64,000 nucleotides of DNA from Sphaerisporangium aureirubrum. GTDB taxonomy: Bacteria > Actinomycetota > Actinomycetes > Streptosporangiales > Streptosporangiaceae. Below the pieces are notes generated by a model, which worked only from the letters and a program-made list of their open reading frames with translations, was not told the origin of the DNA and did no database searches. The stretch covers positions 1-64,000 of the forward strand of contig NZ_JBHSRF010000003.1 in assembly GCF_042658925.1 (NCBI RefSeq). The letters run 5' to 3'. Position numbers and translations under genes: made by a program. Shown piece by piece: positions 50,953-61,907 of this stretch. Position 1 is the first letter of the stretch; the number at the start of each line of letters is the position of its first letter.

Positions 50953-52225
50953 CCGGCCCTCCGCTGCCGCAGGTGCCGCACGGTCGCGACCACCGCGACG
51001 ATCACGATGATCAGTCCCTGCACGATCTGGGTGAGCTGGCTCGGCACCCCGGCCTCGCGTTCCATGCCCTGGCCGCCGACCTGGAGCACGGTGAGCAGCG
51101 CGACGGTGAACGGCACGGCGATCGGCCGCGCGGTGGCGAGGAGCACGGCCGCCACCGCCGTGAAGGTGTAGCCGGGGGCGGTGAGGGCGCCGTCCACGAA
51201 GCGGTACGGCGGGCCGAGCACGATCAGGCCGCCCACCAGCCCGGCGAACGCGCCCCCGGCGGCCAGCGTCACCGCCGCGAGGCGGTCCACCGGCACGCCG
51301 CCGTAGCGGGCGAACTCCCGGTTGTGGCCGGTCGCGCGGATCTCGTACCCCGTGACGGTGCGGGTGTCGGCGTACAGCCAGGCGAGGGTGAGCAGCACGA
51401 TCAGCGGCAGCCCGAGCGTGACGTACCCGCCCTCGGTCAGGGCGGGCAGGTGCGCGGCGTCCGGGAGCAGCGGTGTCTGCGCGATGCCGGTGTCCGGCTC
51501 GGCCAGCGGGAAGCGCACGAGATACGAGGCGAGCGACACCATCGGCGCGCTGATCAGCAGCGTGGTCACGATGGCCGGCAGCCCGAGCCGCGTCCGCAAC
51601 GGCGCCGACACCCCCGCCACCAGCCCTCCCGCGAGCCCGGCGGCCACCAGCGGCACCACGACCGCGACCCCCGCCGGCAGCGGCACGCTCAGCGCCACCC
51701 CCGCCGCCGCCACCCCGCCCGCCGCCATCTGCCCGTCCCCGCCGAGGTTGAACTCCCCCGCCCGCAACGGCAACGCGAACGCCAGCGCCATCCCCAGCGT
51801 CGGAACGAACGCCGCGACGGTGTACTCCAAGTTCCCGTCCGCCACCGCCCCCCGCACCAACGCCGGATAAGCGAGCACCGGATCCACCCCCACCACGACC
51901 ATCACCAACGTCGTCAACACCAGCGCCCCCACCACCGCCAGCACCGGCGCCGCCCCGGCTACCCGCCCCACGGCCCCCCACACCCGGAAGGCGGGGGATG
52001 GCTGGGGTGGGGAGGATCGCTCCGCCCCAATAGGGGGAGCGCCGGTCGTGGAGGGCTGGTCCGCTCCGTCGTGGGGAGCGTCGGGGAGGGAGGGGCGGTC
52101 CGCTTCACCACCGGGAGTGCCGGGTGTGGAGGGGGGGTTCGCTTCGCCGCTCGGAGTGGTAGGGGTGTGTTCCGCTGCCGGGGGGCGAGTGCCGTCGGGG
52201 GTGTCGGACATATCCGTTGTGCCGG

Positions 52226-52229
<4 letters not shown>
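50949..52229 (-). CDS. Nucleoside-type ABC transporter permease 1 with a repetitive N-terminal extension
   Basis: 426 residues. The permease core (about 85-420) has AFALPLRAGEFNLGGDGQMAAGG, the matching motif of the second permease of BMP systems, and ATGHNREFARYGGVPVDR as coupling loop. Ahead of it lies an 80-residue Pro/Gly/Asp-rich cytoplasmic extension made of about four degenerate 13-16-residue repeats (PSGEANPPSTPG, PGGEADRPSLPD, PHDGADQPSTTG, PIGAERSS). Such an extension is unusual for the family. ATG 52229 overlaps the ATPase stop. Confidence 0.87.
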
Positions 52230-53749
<1,520 letters not shown>

Positions 53750-53751
53750 GG

Positions 53752-54783
53752 TCAGCTCTGCAGCGGGTCGGCGACGGTGACCTTCCCGGCGAGGATGTCG
53801 TCGCGCACCTGCTTGACCTTCGTGATGACGTCCGGGCTGGCCGCCACGGTGCAGCCGGAGGACGCGACGTCGGCGGAAAGGGCTCCCACGCCCACGCCGC
53901 CCTCGGCCAGGCCGTACACCTTGACCCCGCCGGTCTTGCCCGACACGATCTCCTTGATCGCCGCGAGCTCGGCCACGTCCACGTGCTTGAGCACGTTGTC
54001 GACGACGTTGCCCGCGCTCTGCCCGCACTGGTTGACGTCCACGCCGAACGCCTTGGCGCCGGTCGCGGCGACCGCCTCGAACACACCCTGGTTGCCCGCC
54101 GAGGCCGCGGCCAGCGTGATGTCCGCGCCGCGGTCGGTCAGCGTCTGCGCCTGGGACTTGGCCCGCGCCGGGTCGCTGAACGGGTTGTTGCCGCCCACGT
54201 AGAGCGGGGTCCCCGCGACGTCCGGCTTGACCGACGCGGCGCCCGCGAAGAACGGCTCGATCCAGCGGTGGATGAACGGCGTGTCGAGCGCCGCCACCAC
54301 GCCGATCTTGCCGCTCTTGGTGAGCAGCCCGGCCTCGACGCCCGCGAGGTACGCCGCCTCGTGCTCCTTGAACGACACGCAGGCCAGGTTGGGTGCCTGC
54401 TCCTTGGCGCACGAGTCCACCTGCAGGAACTGCTGCTGCGGGTGCTGCTTCGGCACGGTGGTGAACACGTCGTCGAAGGAGAAGCTGATGCCCACGATGA
54501 CGGTCGGCTTGGCCCGCACGGCCGCGTCGACGTTCTGCGCGATGCTCGTGGGGTCCTTGCTCTCATAGAGCTTGAAGGACGCGCCGATCTCCTTGGCCGC
54601 CGCCTCGGCGCCCTTGACCCCGAGCTGCAGGAAGCTGTTGGTGCCCACCGGGTTGGGCGTGATCAGGATGATCGACTTCCCGTCGGGGGCGGCGGAGGCG
54701 TTCGGCCCGCCGGTGCCCCCGCCGCCGCACGCGGTGAGGGACAGCAGCGCCGTGGCCACGGCTAGAACTGGGGTGATACGCAT
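53752..54783 (-). CDS. BMP-family nucleoside-binding lipoprotein
   Basis: 343 residues. A lipoprotein signal ends LLSLTAC (Cys19) and a Gly-rich tether follows. The mature part is of the BMP/PnrA family, which binds purine nucleosides: GTNSFLQLGVKGAEAAAKEIGAS, FIHRWIEPFFAGAAS, GVDVNQCGQSAGNVVDNVLKHVD. It is the first gene of an eight-gene operon running to mtnB. Given the downstream nucleoside hydrolase and mtn genes, methylthioadenosine or related nucleosides are plausible ligands (inference). Confidence 0.88.
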   Translation of the reverse strand: MRITPVLAVATALLSLTACGGGGTGGPNASAAPDGKSIILITPNPVGTNSFLQLGVKGAEAAAKEIGASFKLYESKDPTSIAQNVDAAVRAKPTVIVGISFSFDDVFTTVPKQHPQQQFLQVDSCAKEQAPNLACVSFKEHEAAYLAGVEAGLLTKSGKIGVVAALDTPFIHRWIEPFFAGAASVKPDVAGTPLYVGGNNPFSDPARAKSQAQTLTDRGADITLAAASAGNQGVFEAVAATGAKAFGVDVNQCGQSAGNVVDNVLKHVDVAELAAIKEIVSGKTGGVKVYGLAEGGVGVGALSADVASSGCTVAASPDVITKVKQVRDDILAGKVTVADPLQS

Positions 54784-54845
54784 GATTCCTTGCTTCGTGT
54801 TCCGTGGCGGTGGCGCGTGGCCACCCGCAGGTGGTCACCCGGACA

Positions 54846-54863
54846 TAGGGGAGCATATCCCTA
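54846..54863. promoter_or_regulatory. Inverted repeat TAGGG-N8-CCCTA upstream of the nucleoside importer operon
   Basis: Five-base arms lie 63-80 bases before the lipoprotein start, overlapping a possible minus-strand -10 (TATGCT). A repressor site is possible. The motif differs from the CCTAC/GTAGG pair of the other operon. Confidence 0.3.
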
Positions 54864-55011
54864 CTATTCCGACCAGACCAACCGTGAATTTTCGGTCATC
54901 CGTCGTTCTCGCTCAACCGTGACGCCCTCCGGATTCATCCGCTTCACCTCGGTCGCCGCCCTTCCAACCTTTGCCGTGCCGCCGGCGTCGTTAGGGTTGT
55001 GAGGAGACACC

Positions 55012-55536
55012 TTGGATCGCCATGACGCCTTCCGGGAGTTCGTCGACGCCCACCAGCGGTCGCTGATGCGCACGGCGTACCTGCTGACGGGCGACGCGCA
55101 CCTCGCCGAGGACCTGCTGCAGAGCGTCCTGCTCAAGGTGCTGGGCCGCTGGCAGCGGCTCGACAGCCCAGAGGCGTACGTCCGCAGGGCGCTGGTGAAC
55201 CAGCACATCTCCTGGCGGCGGCGCCGCGGCGCCGGCGAGGTGCCGAGCGCCGAGCCGCCGGACCGGGCGTACTCCAGCGAGGAGTCCGCCGTCGACCGCA
55301 TCGTGCTCCGCCAGGCGCTGATGCGGCTGACCCCGAAGCAGCGCGCGGTGATCGTCCTGCGTTACTTCGAGGACCGCACCGAGCGCGAGACGGCCGAGAT
55401 GCTGGGCTGCGCGCTCGGCACCGTCAAGAGCCAGGTCCACTACGCCCTCGGCCGGTTGCGCGCGCTGGCGCCCGAACTGGCCCCGAGGTTCGCCGAGCTT
55501 GAAGACCAGGCCGAGACTCAGGAGGCACACCGATGA
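55012..55536 (+). CDS. SigE-family ECF RNA polymerase sigma factor
   Basis: 174 residues from TTG 55012 with GAGGAG (55001-55006) five bases upstream. It is the typical short actinobacterial SigE-family form: DAFREFVDAHQRSLMRTAYLLTG, HLAEDLLQSVLLKVLGRW, and region 4 LTPKQRAVIVLRYFEDRTERE followed by LGCALGTVKSQVHYALGRL. It overlaps the next gene by ATGA, so the two are co-translated. Region 4 recognises an unknown promoter. Confidence 0.9.
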   Translation: MDRHDAFREFVDAHQRSLMRTAYLLTGDAHLAEDLLQSVLLKVLGRWQRLDSPEAYVRRALVNQHISWRRRRGAGEVPSAEPPDRAYSSEESAVDRIVLRQALMRLTPKQRAVIVLRYFEDRTERETAEMLGCALGTVKSQVHYALGRLRALAPELAPRFAELEDQAETQEAHR

Positions 55537-56741
55537 CAGGGCTGCGTCAGGTGCTGAACGAGATCGCCGACGACGCCCCCCCGGTGGACCTGGCCGACCG
55601 CGTGCTCAGGGCGCACGCGCATCGCCGGCGCACCACCATGGCCCTGGTCGCCGCCGGCACCGTCGTGTTCACCCTGCTCGGCGTCACGGCGGGCGTGCGG
55701 CTCATGCACGACAAGCCGGTGGGGGAGCCCGCCTCCGGCACGGTCACCGACCTGCCCGCCCGGGGAGTCGGCCCGCTGAGCCACGCCTACAGGACCGCGT
55801 GCGACCCCGGCGACGGCAGGATCCCCGCGGACTGCCGGGACGGCGCCTGGCGGGTGGTCACCGAGAGCGGGACGACCTACCACGTCCCGCAGGCCCACAA
55901 GGGGATGGCGAGCTCGCTCGTCATCAGCCGGGACGGCCGCAGGATCGCCTACTACGCCGACAGGGCGAAGACCTTCGTGGTCCGCGAGCTGGCCGGCGGC
56001 ACCGAGGTGACGGCGCCCGTCAGGATCCCCGAGGCGTGGCTCGGCTCGATCTCGCGTCTCCTGCTGTCCGACGACGGCCGCTTCCTGGCGTTCAGCAAGA
56101 TGCCCGCCCTGGCGGACCCGGCCATGCTCATCGACATGCGCGAACGCATGACCCGCCCGCTGCCGAACGGCTGGGCCCCCATCGGGCTGTCCGCGGACGG
56201 GAACACCATCACGCTGGCGCAGTTCTCCCCCAAGGCGCGGCTGCGGACGATCTCCTACCTGTGGGTGACGTCCACCGCCGGCAACGCCACCTCCGTCACC
56301 CTCCCGCGGCACTACTACTTCGGCCCCCTGGCCGATGACGGCGAAACCCTCGTAGCCCTCCAGGAGAACGTGACCGCCGACTCCGTGCCCTGTGTCCCCG
56401 GCTCCCTCACCCACCTGGACCCGAAGACCGGGAGGGTCCGCCGCGTGGTCCGGGTGACCGGCCTGCCCATGACCACCCACAAGATCTATCTGCGCGCCTG
56501 GCTGTCCCCCACCGAGATCACCGCCGTCGCCCTCCCGCTGAGAACCTGCACCGGCGTTCCGCACCCCCGAATCAGCGACATCGGGCCCGAGGACCCGGAA
56601 GACTCCTTCGACGCCCCCTTCGTCACCTTCACCTCCTACGCCCTGAACGTCGAGACCGGCAAGGCACGCCTCCTCCCGGCCACCTACACCGCCCAGAACG
56701 CCTTCAGCCTCGCCCTCCCCGGCGCAGGCGGGACCCCCTGA
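55533..56741 (+). CDS. Membrane-anchored sigma-partner protein with TolB/WD-like extracytoplasmic domain
   Basis: 402 residues. A short cytoplasmic part (MTGLRQVLNEIADDAPPVDLADRVLRAH, broken here by its helix) is followed by one membrane helix at about 36-55. The rest is extracytoplasmic and resembles a beta-propeller with repeated units such as MASSLVISRDGRRIAYYAD and ISRLLLSDDGRFLAFSK. Its overlap with the sigma gene suggests it regulates that factor, as in other actinobacterial sigma/partner pairs; no anti-sigma zinc motif is seen. Confidence 0.75.
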   Translation: MTGLRQVLNEIADDAPPVDLADRVLRAHAHRRRTTMALVAAGTVVFTLLGVTAGVRLMHDKPVGEPASGTVTDLPARGVGPLSHAYRTACDPGDGRIPADCRDGAWRVVTESGTTYHVPQAHKGMASSLVISRDGRRIAYYADRAKTFVVRELAGGTEVTAPVRIPEAWLGSISRLLLSDDGRFLAFSKMPALADPAMLIDMRERMTRPLPNGWAPIGLSADGNTITLAQFSPKARLRTISYLWVTSTAGNATSVTLPRHYYFGPLADDGETLVALQENVTADSVPCVPGSLTHLDPKTGRVRRVVRVTGLPMTTHKIYLRAWLSPTEITAVALPLRTCTGVPHPRISDIGPEDPEDSFDAPFVTFTSYALNVETGKARLLPATYTAQNAFSLALPGAGGTP

Positions 56742-56828
56742 CGCGGTCTGTCCCCCGGAAAAATGGGTGGTATCGGGTTGTATGCCCGGAGTTGACTAGG
56801 GGCCGATTCTCTCCGGGAAGGGAGCCCC

Positions 56829-57590
56829 ATGATCGTGGTAACGGCCGCGTCCGGTGCCCTCGGCCGTCTGGTGGTCGAGCGTCTGCGTCCCTCGGCGGCG
56901 GTGACGGCCGTGGTGCGCGACCCCGCCCGCGCACCCGAGGGCGTCCCCGTCCGGTACGGCGACTACGACGACCCGGCGAGCCTGCGCGCCGCGTTCGATG
57001 GCGCCACCCGCCTGCTGCTGATCTCGTCGCCGGAGCTCGACCCCCGCCGCAGGATCGCCCAGCACCTGGCCGCGGTCACCGCCGCCGCCGAGGCCGGGGT
57101 GGGCGCCGTCGCGTACACCAGCTTCCTCGGCGCGGGCACCTCCGCGGCCGGCATGCTCGAAGCCCATCACGCCACCGAGCGGGCCGTCCGCGCGAGCGGC
57201 GTGCCGTTCACCCTGCTGCGCAACCCCTTCTACGGCGATGCCTTCGTCCCGGTGGTCACCGGCGGTGAGCTGCTCGCGAGCACGGGCGGGAGGGGCCTGA
57301 ACACCGCCTTCCGCTCGGACCTCGCCGAGGCGGCGGCCAGCGTGCTGACCGGTGACGGCCACCTCGGGCAGGCCTACGACCTCGCCGGCCCGCTGTGGAC
57401 CCACCCGGAGGTGGCCGAGGCGCTCGGCGTGCCGTACCGGGAGGTGCCGGGCCCGGAGGGGCCCATGGGGTGGATCAACGCGCAGGTGCGCGCGGGCGCG
57501 CTGGAACAGCGGAGCGCCGACCTGGAGAAGGTGCTCGGCAGGCCCGCCGAGACGATGATCTCCCGCGTTCTTGTCGGTCGCGCCACGTAG
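56829..57590 (+). CDS. NmrA/QorB-like NAD(P)-binding reductase
   Basis: 253 residues of the atypical SDR type. The cofactor motif is VVTAASGALGRLVVERL, and RDPARAPEGVPVRYGDYDDPASL follows as in QorB and NmrA proteins. The C-terminal part (RNPFYGDAF...LAGPLWTHPEVAEALG) matches QorB quinone oxidoreductases. It would reduce quinones with NADPH or act as a redox sensor. GGGAG lies seven bases before the ATG. The alpha/beta hydrolase gene follows at 35 bases. Confidence 0.85.
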   Translation: MIVVTAASGALGRLVVERLRPSAAVTAVVRDPARAPEGVPVRYGDYDDPASLRAAFDGATRLLLISSPELDPRRRIAQHLAAVTAAAEAGVGAVAYTSFLGAGTSAAGMLEAHHATERAVRASGVPFTLLRNPFYGDAFVPVVTGGELLASTGGRGLNTAFRSDLAEAAASVLTGDGHLGQAYDLAGPLWTHPEVAEALGVPYREVPGPEGPMGWINAQVRAGALEQRSADLEKVLGRPAETMISRVLVGRAT

Positions 57591-57625
57591 ATTCGCGCGG
57601 GAGGGCGGACCGACGGAGGAGAGCC

Positions 57626-58234
57626 ATGGCGCGGGTCGAGTCCAGGGACGGCACACAGATCGTCTGTGAGCGCATCGGCGACGGCCCGTCCGTCGTGCTG
57701 GTGGGCGGCGCGCTGGACGACGGGGCCGAGAACGCGCCGCTGGCCGTGGAGCTGGCGGGGGAGTTCACCGTCGTGAACTACGCGCGGCGGGGACGGGGCG
57801 GCAGCGGGAACATCGCGCCGTACGCGCTGGAGCGGGAGATCGAAGATCTCGCCGCGGTGGTCGAGGCGGCGCTGGCGCTGTTCATGCGGCTGGCCGGCGC
57901 CCCGGAGGAGGACATCGCCGGGGCCCGCTCCTCGCCGATGTGGCCCGCCCTGGAGGAGCTCGCCCCCACCCTGGCCCACGACGCCGCCTGCCTCGGCGAC
58001 GGCCCGCCGCCCGCGTCCCGCCTGGCCGCCGTCGCCCGGCCCGCCCTGGTCCTCACCGGCACGGGCGCCGACCCCCACATGCCGGGGCTCGGCGCCGACT
58101 TCTTCGGCCCGGCGGCCGACGCGATCGCCGCCCTCGTGCCTGGCGCGGCACGCCGCACCCTCGACGCCCCCGAACACAGGGTCGACGCGAAGATCCTCGC
58201 TCCCGTGCTCGCGCGCTTCTTCACGGGCCGGTGA
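57626..58234 (+). CDS. Alpha/beta-hydrolase homologue lacking the nucleophile elbow (internal deletion)
   Basis: 202 residues; family members are about 260. The first strands (VVLVGGALDDGAENAPLAVE, NYARRGRGGSG) and the end (ARPALVLTGTGADPHMPG, with the late Asp, and the final His of DAPEHRVDA) are normal. Between EREIEDLAAVVEAA and LALFMRLAGAPEED about 55 residues are missing, including the GHSSG-type nucleophile and start of the cap. The frame is kept and GGAGGA is in place, so it is still translated but should have no hydrolase activity. It is a candidate pseudoenzyme or early pseudogene. Confidence 0.75.
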   Translation: MARVESRDGTQIVCERIGDGPSVVLVGGALDDGAENAPLAVELAGEFTVVNYARRGRGGSGNIAPYALEREIEDLAAVVEAALALFMRLAGAPEEDIAGARSSPMWPALEELAPTLAHDAACLGDGPPPASRLAAVARPALVLTGTGADPHMPGLGADFFGPAADAIAALVPGAARRTLDAPEHRVDAKILAPVLARFFTGR

Positions 58235-58284
58235 GACGCCGCTCCCGGCCCGGCTCAACGGGGGCCGGGAGCGTCACCGGTTCC

Positions 58285-59442
58285 TCAGCACCGGTTGATG
58301 CGCGAGTTCACCAGGTTGATGTTGCGGATCACGATGTTGGTCCCGCACGGGCTCTCGGTGATCACCGAGTTCGTCAGGGTGAGGTTCTGCAGGGTGATGT
58401 TCGACGACACCGGGAACTCCGTGCGCGAGGCGATGCGCACGTCCGAGCCGTTGACGCTGCCGCTCTGCCCGGCGATCGTCACGCCGTAGCAGTTCTCGAT
58501 GAGGATCGAGTTGCTGCCGGTCCCCGAGATGTCCACCCGGTCGATGACGACGCCGCCGCTCTCGGAGACGCAGAAGACGCCGCGACCGCCGCCCCGGGCG
58601 ACGACCGAGCCGACCCGGATGTTGACCGGGTACGAGCTGCCGATCCGGCCGTTGCGGTTGGCCATGCGGAACGCCGCGTACCCCGTCCCGGTGCCCGCGC
58701 CCTGGGCGTCCACGGTGCTGATCGTGGCGTTGATCGTGTCGTTGAGCAGCAGCCCGGACTGCCCGGTGTTGCGCGCCGTCACGGTGCCGATGGTGATGCC
58801 GTCCACGCCGTAGGTCTCGACGCCGTGGCTGTTGCCGCCGGAGGCGTAGACGTTGTCGATCCGCACGTTCCTGGTCCGCACGTTGCGGTTGCTGTGGTTG
58901 TCGATGCGGATGCCGAGCCCGGCCGACCCGAGCCGAAGGTCCATCTGACCGAGGATGATGTTGGTGCCGTTCCGGATGAACACCCCGAAGTACGGCGACC
59001 CGGTCACGTTCAGGTAGGGCACCTCGACGTCGGTGACGTTCTGCGCCCGCACCACGGCGTTGTTGGCGCTGATCGTCCCGCTCACGTTGATCGTCCCGCA
59101 CACCTCCAGCACGGTGTAGCTGGGCAGGTCGAGCGATTGGTTGGCGTTCATCGACCCCGACCCGCGCACGACCACCCTCTGCTTGGACGTGCGCCCCGAG
59201 CTGAGACTCCCCACCGCCCGCCGCATCGCCTCGATCATGCTGCTGCCGGTGTAGAGGGTGCTCCCGCCGTTGCGGGCCGTCCAGGTGCTCCCGCTGAGCA
59301 CCGCCTCCGCGTTGCCCGACCCGCTGCCGCACGCCGCCGCGTGCGCCGGGGGAGCGACGACGAGCGCGCCCGTCGCGGCCAGAAGGAGGGCTGCCAGCGC
59401 ATGCCGCACGCGCGGTCCCGCGTTCGGGGGATGGGTCTTCAC
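58285..59442 (-). CDS. Secreted right-handed parallel beta-helix protein (pectate-lyase-like)
   Basis: 385 residues from GTG 59442, chosen because GGAGA lies eight bases upstream and a clean signal peptide (about 1-35, ending PAHA) follows directly. The mature protein is a run of Asn/Val/Ile-rich rungs (NVTDVEVPYLNVTG, RNVRTRNVRIDNVYASG, ANNAVVRAQ) typical of a beta-helix, as in pectate lyases, polygalacturonases and related GH/PL enzymes. Cys residues near both ends suggest disulfides. No catalytic motif is clear, so the polysaccharide substrate is unknown. No carbohydrate-binding module. Confidence 0.7.
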   Translation of the reverse strand: MKTHPPNAGPRVRHALAALLLAATGALVVAPPAHAAACGSGSGNAEAVLSGSTWTARNGGSTLYTGSSMIEAMRRAVGSLSSGRTSKQRVVVRGSGSMNANQSLDLPSYTVLEVCGTINVSGTISANNAVVRAQNVTDVEVPYLNVTGSPYFGVFIRNGTNIILGQMDLRLGSAGLGIRIDNHSNRNVRTRNVRIDNVYASGGNSHGVETYGVDGITIGTVTARNTGQSGLLLNDTINATISTVDAQGAGTGTGYAAFRMANRNGRIGSSYPVNIRVGSVVARGGGRGVFCVSESGGVVIDRVDISGTGSNSILIENCYGVTIAGQSGSVNGSDVRIASRTEFPVSSNITLQNLTLTNSVITESPCGTNIVIRNINLVNSRINRC

Positions 59443-59555
59443 GGTGTCTTGTCTCCAATCGGAGGACGGACCAGCGAGTTCCCGGCGCACCACACCCACC
59501 TAGCAGGCGCCACAGCCAATTGGTTTACAACCCAGCTGAACTTCTCGCTGCTCAC

Positions 59556-59655
59556 GGCGTTGTTGACAACGCCCACCGCACCGGTTTTCCAGCCCCAAGT
59601 CAACCGTCCCCCACCTGGCCCCCCGGCGACCTGCGGTTCTGCCGGAAACTTTCAG
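59556..59655. promoter_or_regulatory. Palindrome and CTGAAA-type motif upstream of the beta-helix gene
   Basis: GGCGTTGT-TG-ACAACGCC (59556-59573) has perfect 8-base arms. CGGAAACTTTCAG (59643-59655) matches 11 of 13 bases of the CTGAAA-N-TTTCAG palindrome found at 15390 and 23318. It is also three bases inside the 3' end of the convergently placed sigma gene, so its role is less sure than the others. Confidence 0.4.
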
Positions 59656-60926
59656 CCCTCTTCGTCCCGGTACCGGGTGGCTCCGGGCCCGGCGAGGCGG
59701 GTGGCGCGGCCGGTGAGGTAGCGCTGCTCGGGGACGGTGGTGGCGCGCAGGGCGGCTTGACGGTAGACGGCTTCCGCGGACGGGTCGCCGGCGAGTTCCA
59801 GCAGGTGGGCGCGGGCCGCGAGCAGGCGGTGGTGGCGGGCCATGCGGTGGTCGGACTCCAGCGTGGCGAGCAGGTCCAGCCCTGCGGCGGGGCCGTGGAC
59901 CATGGCGGCGGCGACGGCGCGGTTGAGGGTGACCATCGGGTTCGGGGCCGTGCGCTCCAGCAGCTCGTACAGCGCGAGGATCTGCGGCCAGTCCGTGGCG
60001 TCCAGGGTCTCGGCCTCGTCGTGGATCGCGGCGATGGCCGCCTGCAGCTGGTACGGGCCGACGACGCCGCGCGGCAGGGTCTCGCTGATCAGCGCGACCC
60101 CTTCGGCGACGCACGCCCGGTCCCACTTGCCGCGGTCCTGTTCCTCCAGCGGCACCAGGCTCCCGTCCGGGAGGGACCGCGCGGGCCTGCGGGCGTCGGT
60201 GAGCAGCATCAGCGCGAGCAGCCCGGCGACCTCCGCGTCGTCCGGCAGCAGCCGCCGCAGCAGGCGGGTGAGCCGGATCGCCTCGTCGGACAGCCGCGGC
60301 GCGGTGAGGGCCGCGCCGGTGGTGGCGGTGTACCCCTCGTTGAAGATCAGGTACAGCACGTGCAGCACGGCGTGTTCCCGCTCGGCCCGGTCCGCCGCCT
60401 CCGGCATGGCGAACGGCGCGCCGCTCGCCCTGATGCTCTGCTTGGCCCGGCTGATGCGCTGCGCCATCGTGGGCTCCGGCACCAGGAAGGCCGCCGCGAT
60501 CTGCGCGGTGGTGAGCCCGCCGACCGCGCGCAGCGTCAGCGCGATCTGGCTCGGCGGGGACAGCGCGGGATGGCAGCACAGGAACAGCAGGGTCAGCGTC
60601 TCGTCGCCCCCCGCCTGGGGGTCGGCGTCCAGAGGCGTCTCCAGCACCGCGGACTGCGGGGTCGCCGCCATGATCGCGGCCTCCCTGCGCCGCCGCGACG
60701 AGGCGCTGCGGAACTCGTCCAGCAGCCGGCGCGTGGCGACCGTCACCAGCCAGCCGCGCGGGTTCTCCGGCAGCCCGGCGGCGGGCCACCGCGTCGCCGC
60801 CGCCAGCAGGGCCTCCTGGGTGGCGTCCTCGCACGCGTCGAACTGCCCGTACCGGCGGACCAGCGCGCCGAGGACCTGCGGCGCCAGCTCACGGAGCAGG
60901 TCCTCGACGCCCCGGCCGGCGATCAC
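59652..60926 (-). CDS. Long ECF sigma factor with C-terminal extension (DUF6596 type)
   Basis: 424 residues from GTG 60926. Regions 2 and 4 (about 5-175): VLGALVRRYGQFDACEDATQEALLAAATRWP, split by helix ends, PENPRGWLVTVATRRLLDEFR, then LRAVGGLTTAQIAAAFLVPEPTMAQRISRAK. A 240-residue helical extension follows (NEGYTATTG...LLRRLLPDDAEVAGLLALMLL), characteristic of the sigma subgroup that is paired with YciI-like proteins. The upstream yciI-like gene overlaps it by GTGA. No anti-sigma gene is present; the extension may control activity. Confidence 0.9.
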   Translation of the reverse strand: MIAGRGVEDLLRELAPQVLGALVRRYGQFDACEDATQEALLAAATRWPAAGLPENPRGWLVTVATRRLLDEFRSASSRRRREAAIMAATPQSAVLETPLDADPQAGGDETLTLLFLCCHPALSPPSQIALTLRAVGGLTTAQIAAAFLVPEPTMAQRISRAKQSIRASGAPFAMPEAADRAEREHAVLHVLYLIFNEGYTATTGAALTAPRLSDEAIRLTRLLRRLLPDDAEVAGLLALMLLTDARRPARSLPDGSLVPLEEQDRGKWDRACVAEGVALISETLPRGVVGPYQLQAAIAAIHDEAETLDATDWPQILALYELLERTAPNPMVTLNRAVAAAMVHGPAAGLDLLATLESDHRMARHHRLLAARAHLLELAGDPSAEAVYRQAALRATTVPEQRYLTGRATRLAGPGATRYRDEEG

Positions 60927-61288
60927 TTGCGATTACCCGGCGACTCGTGCGGGACGGGCCACAGCTCGACGGGATCCTGGTCCGCCCACGGCATGTCCGC
61001 CGCGATCTGCCGCGCCCGCTCCTCGCTCGCGCAGTCCAGCAGGTAGAAGCTCGCCATGTACTCCTTGGTCTCCAGGTACGGCCCATCGGTCACCGCAGGC
61101 ACCCCGTTCTCCCGCCGCACCAGCCGCGCCTCCGAGGCATCCGCCAGCCCGTACGCCCCGACGAGCTCCCCGCTCTCCTCATACTTCTTGTTGAACGCAT
61201 CCTGCCTGGCGATGGCCTCAGGCCACTCCGCCGCCGGAATCGAGTCCCACTTCTCCTGGTTGCCGTAGATCATCAGCAGATACTTCAT
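60923..61288 (-). CDS. YciI-like (YCII/DGPF) domain protein, sigma-factor partner
   Basis: 121 residues from ATG 61288, with GGAAGGGG upstream. The domain starts MKYLLMIYGNQEKW and has the DGPYLETKEYMASFYLLDC segment (family DGPFxExKE). These small ferredoxin-like-fold proteins are encoded directly ahead of long ECF sigma factors in many actinobacteria; their molecular function is not established. It overlaps the sigma start by four bases. Confidence 0.88.
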   Translation of the reverse strand: MKYLLMIYGNQEKWDSIPAAEWPEAIARQDAFNKKYEESGELVGAYGLADASEARLVRRENGVPAVTDGPYLETKEYMASFYLLDCASEERARQIAADMPWADQDPVELWPVPHESPGNRK

Positions 61289-61907
61289 CCCAAAATCCCC
61301 TTCCACCTCACACGCCCCATCGGCGCCCCATCACCTACCAGTCGGAGCCCCCCCACCAACCTCGACACCCCCTCCCCACATTCTTCCGCGCCCCCCCATC
61401 CCCGAACACGCGGCCCAACCCCCCGTACCCAGCGCCGCCCCGTCCGTGCCGCCCCGTCCGCGTCCCCCCGTCGCCCCGTCGGGGTTCGTCTTACCGGCGC
61501 CGGTAAGACGGGACGTGGTACGGCGAATCCGGCGCCGTCGTACGGCGGACAACCCGCGTGTGCGGCGCCGGTGAAATGGTCCTTGCGGAGGGCGCGCTTC
61601 GCGCGGAAGCCGCAAGGGCTGTTCCTGTACGGGGGACACCCCCGCACCCCCGACCCTGCCGGGCTCATCGTGCTTCGCCGCGATACGTCGACCGGTTTCT
61701 CGCCGTACGGCGGCGCCGACTTCGCCGTACAACATCCCGCCGTCACGGCGCCGGTAGAACGAACCCTGACGGGGCGACGGGGTGATCACGGCCTCGGGCG
61801 GCGGCCCCGCGTTGAGCTGCCCGAAGGGGACACGGCGGCACCGGGCACCCAACGGTCCTGTCAGCACCACCCGGAAAGGAGACCAGAGCCAGGCGGCCGG
61901 CACCGAG
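61289..61907. other. 619-base gap: C-rich tract and inverted-repeat element
   Basis: Positions 61310-61465 form a C-rich, low-complexity tract on the plus strand with no gene I can support. The third copy of the inverted-repeat element fills 61466-61782. From 61783 to 61907 a frame continuous with the CE15-like fragment is open but lacks family similarity. Confidence 0.6.
61466..61782 (+). mobile_element. MITE-like inverted-repeat element, copy 3
   Basis: The core 61492-61756 is bounded by TACCGGCGCC...GGCGCCGGTA and shares its terminal repeats and centre (CGCGCTTCGCGCGGAAG, GCAAGGGCTGTT, CCCCCGCACCCCCG) with the copies at 21.1 and 21.7 kb. Here the inverted arms extend further outward: the outer CCCCGTCGCCCCGTCGGGG-type arm from about 61466 pairs with the ...GGGGCGACGGGG arm ending at 61782. 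The whole element is about 317 bases. It ends 126 bases before a truncated esterase gene. Confidence 0.65.
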
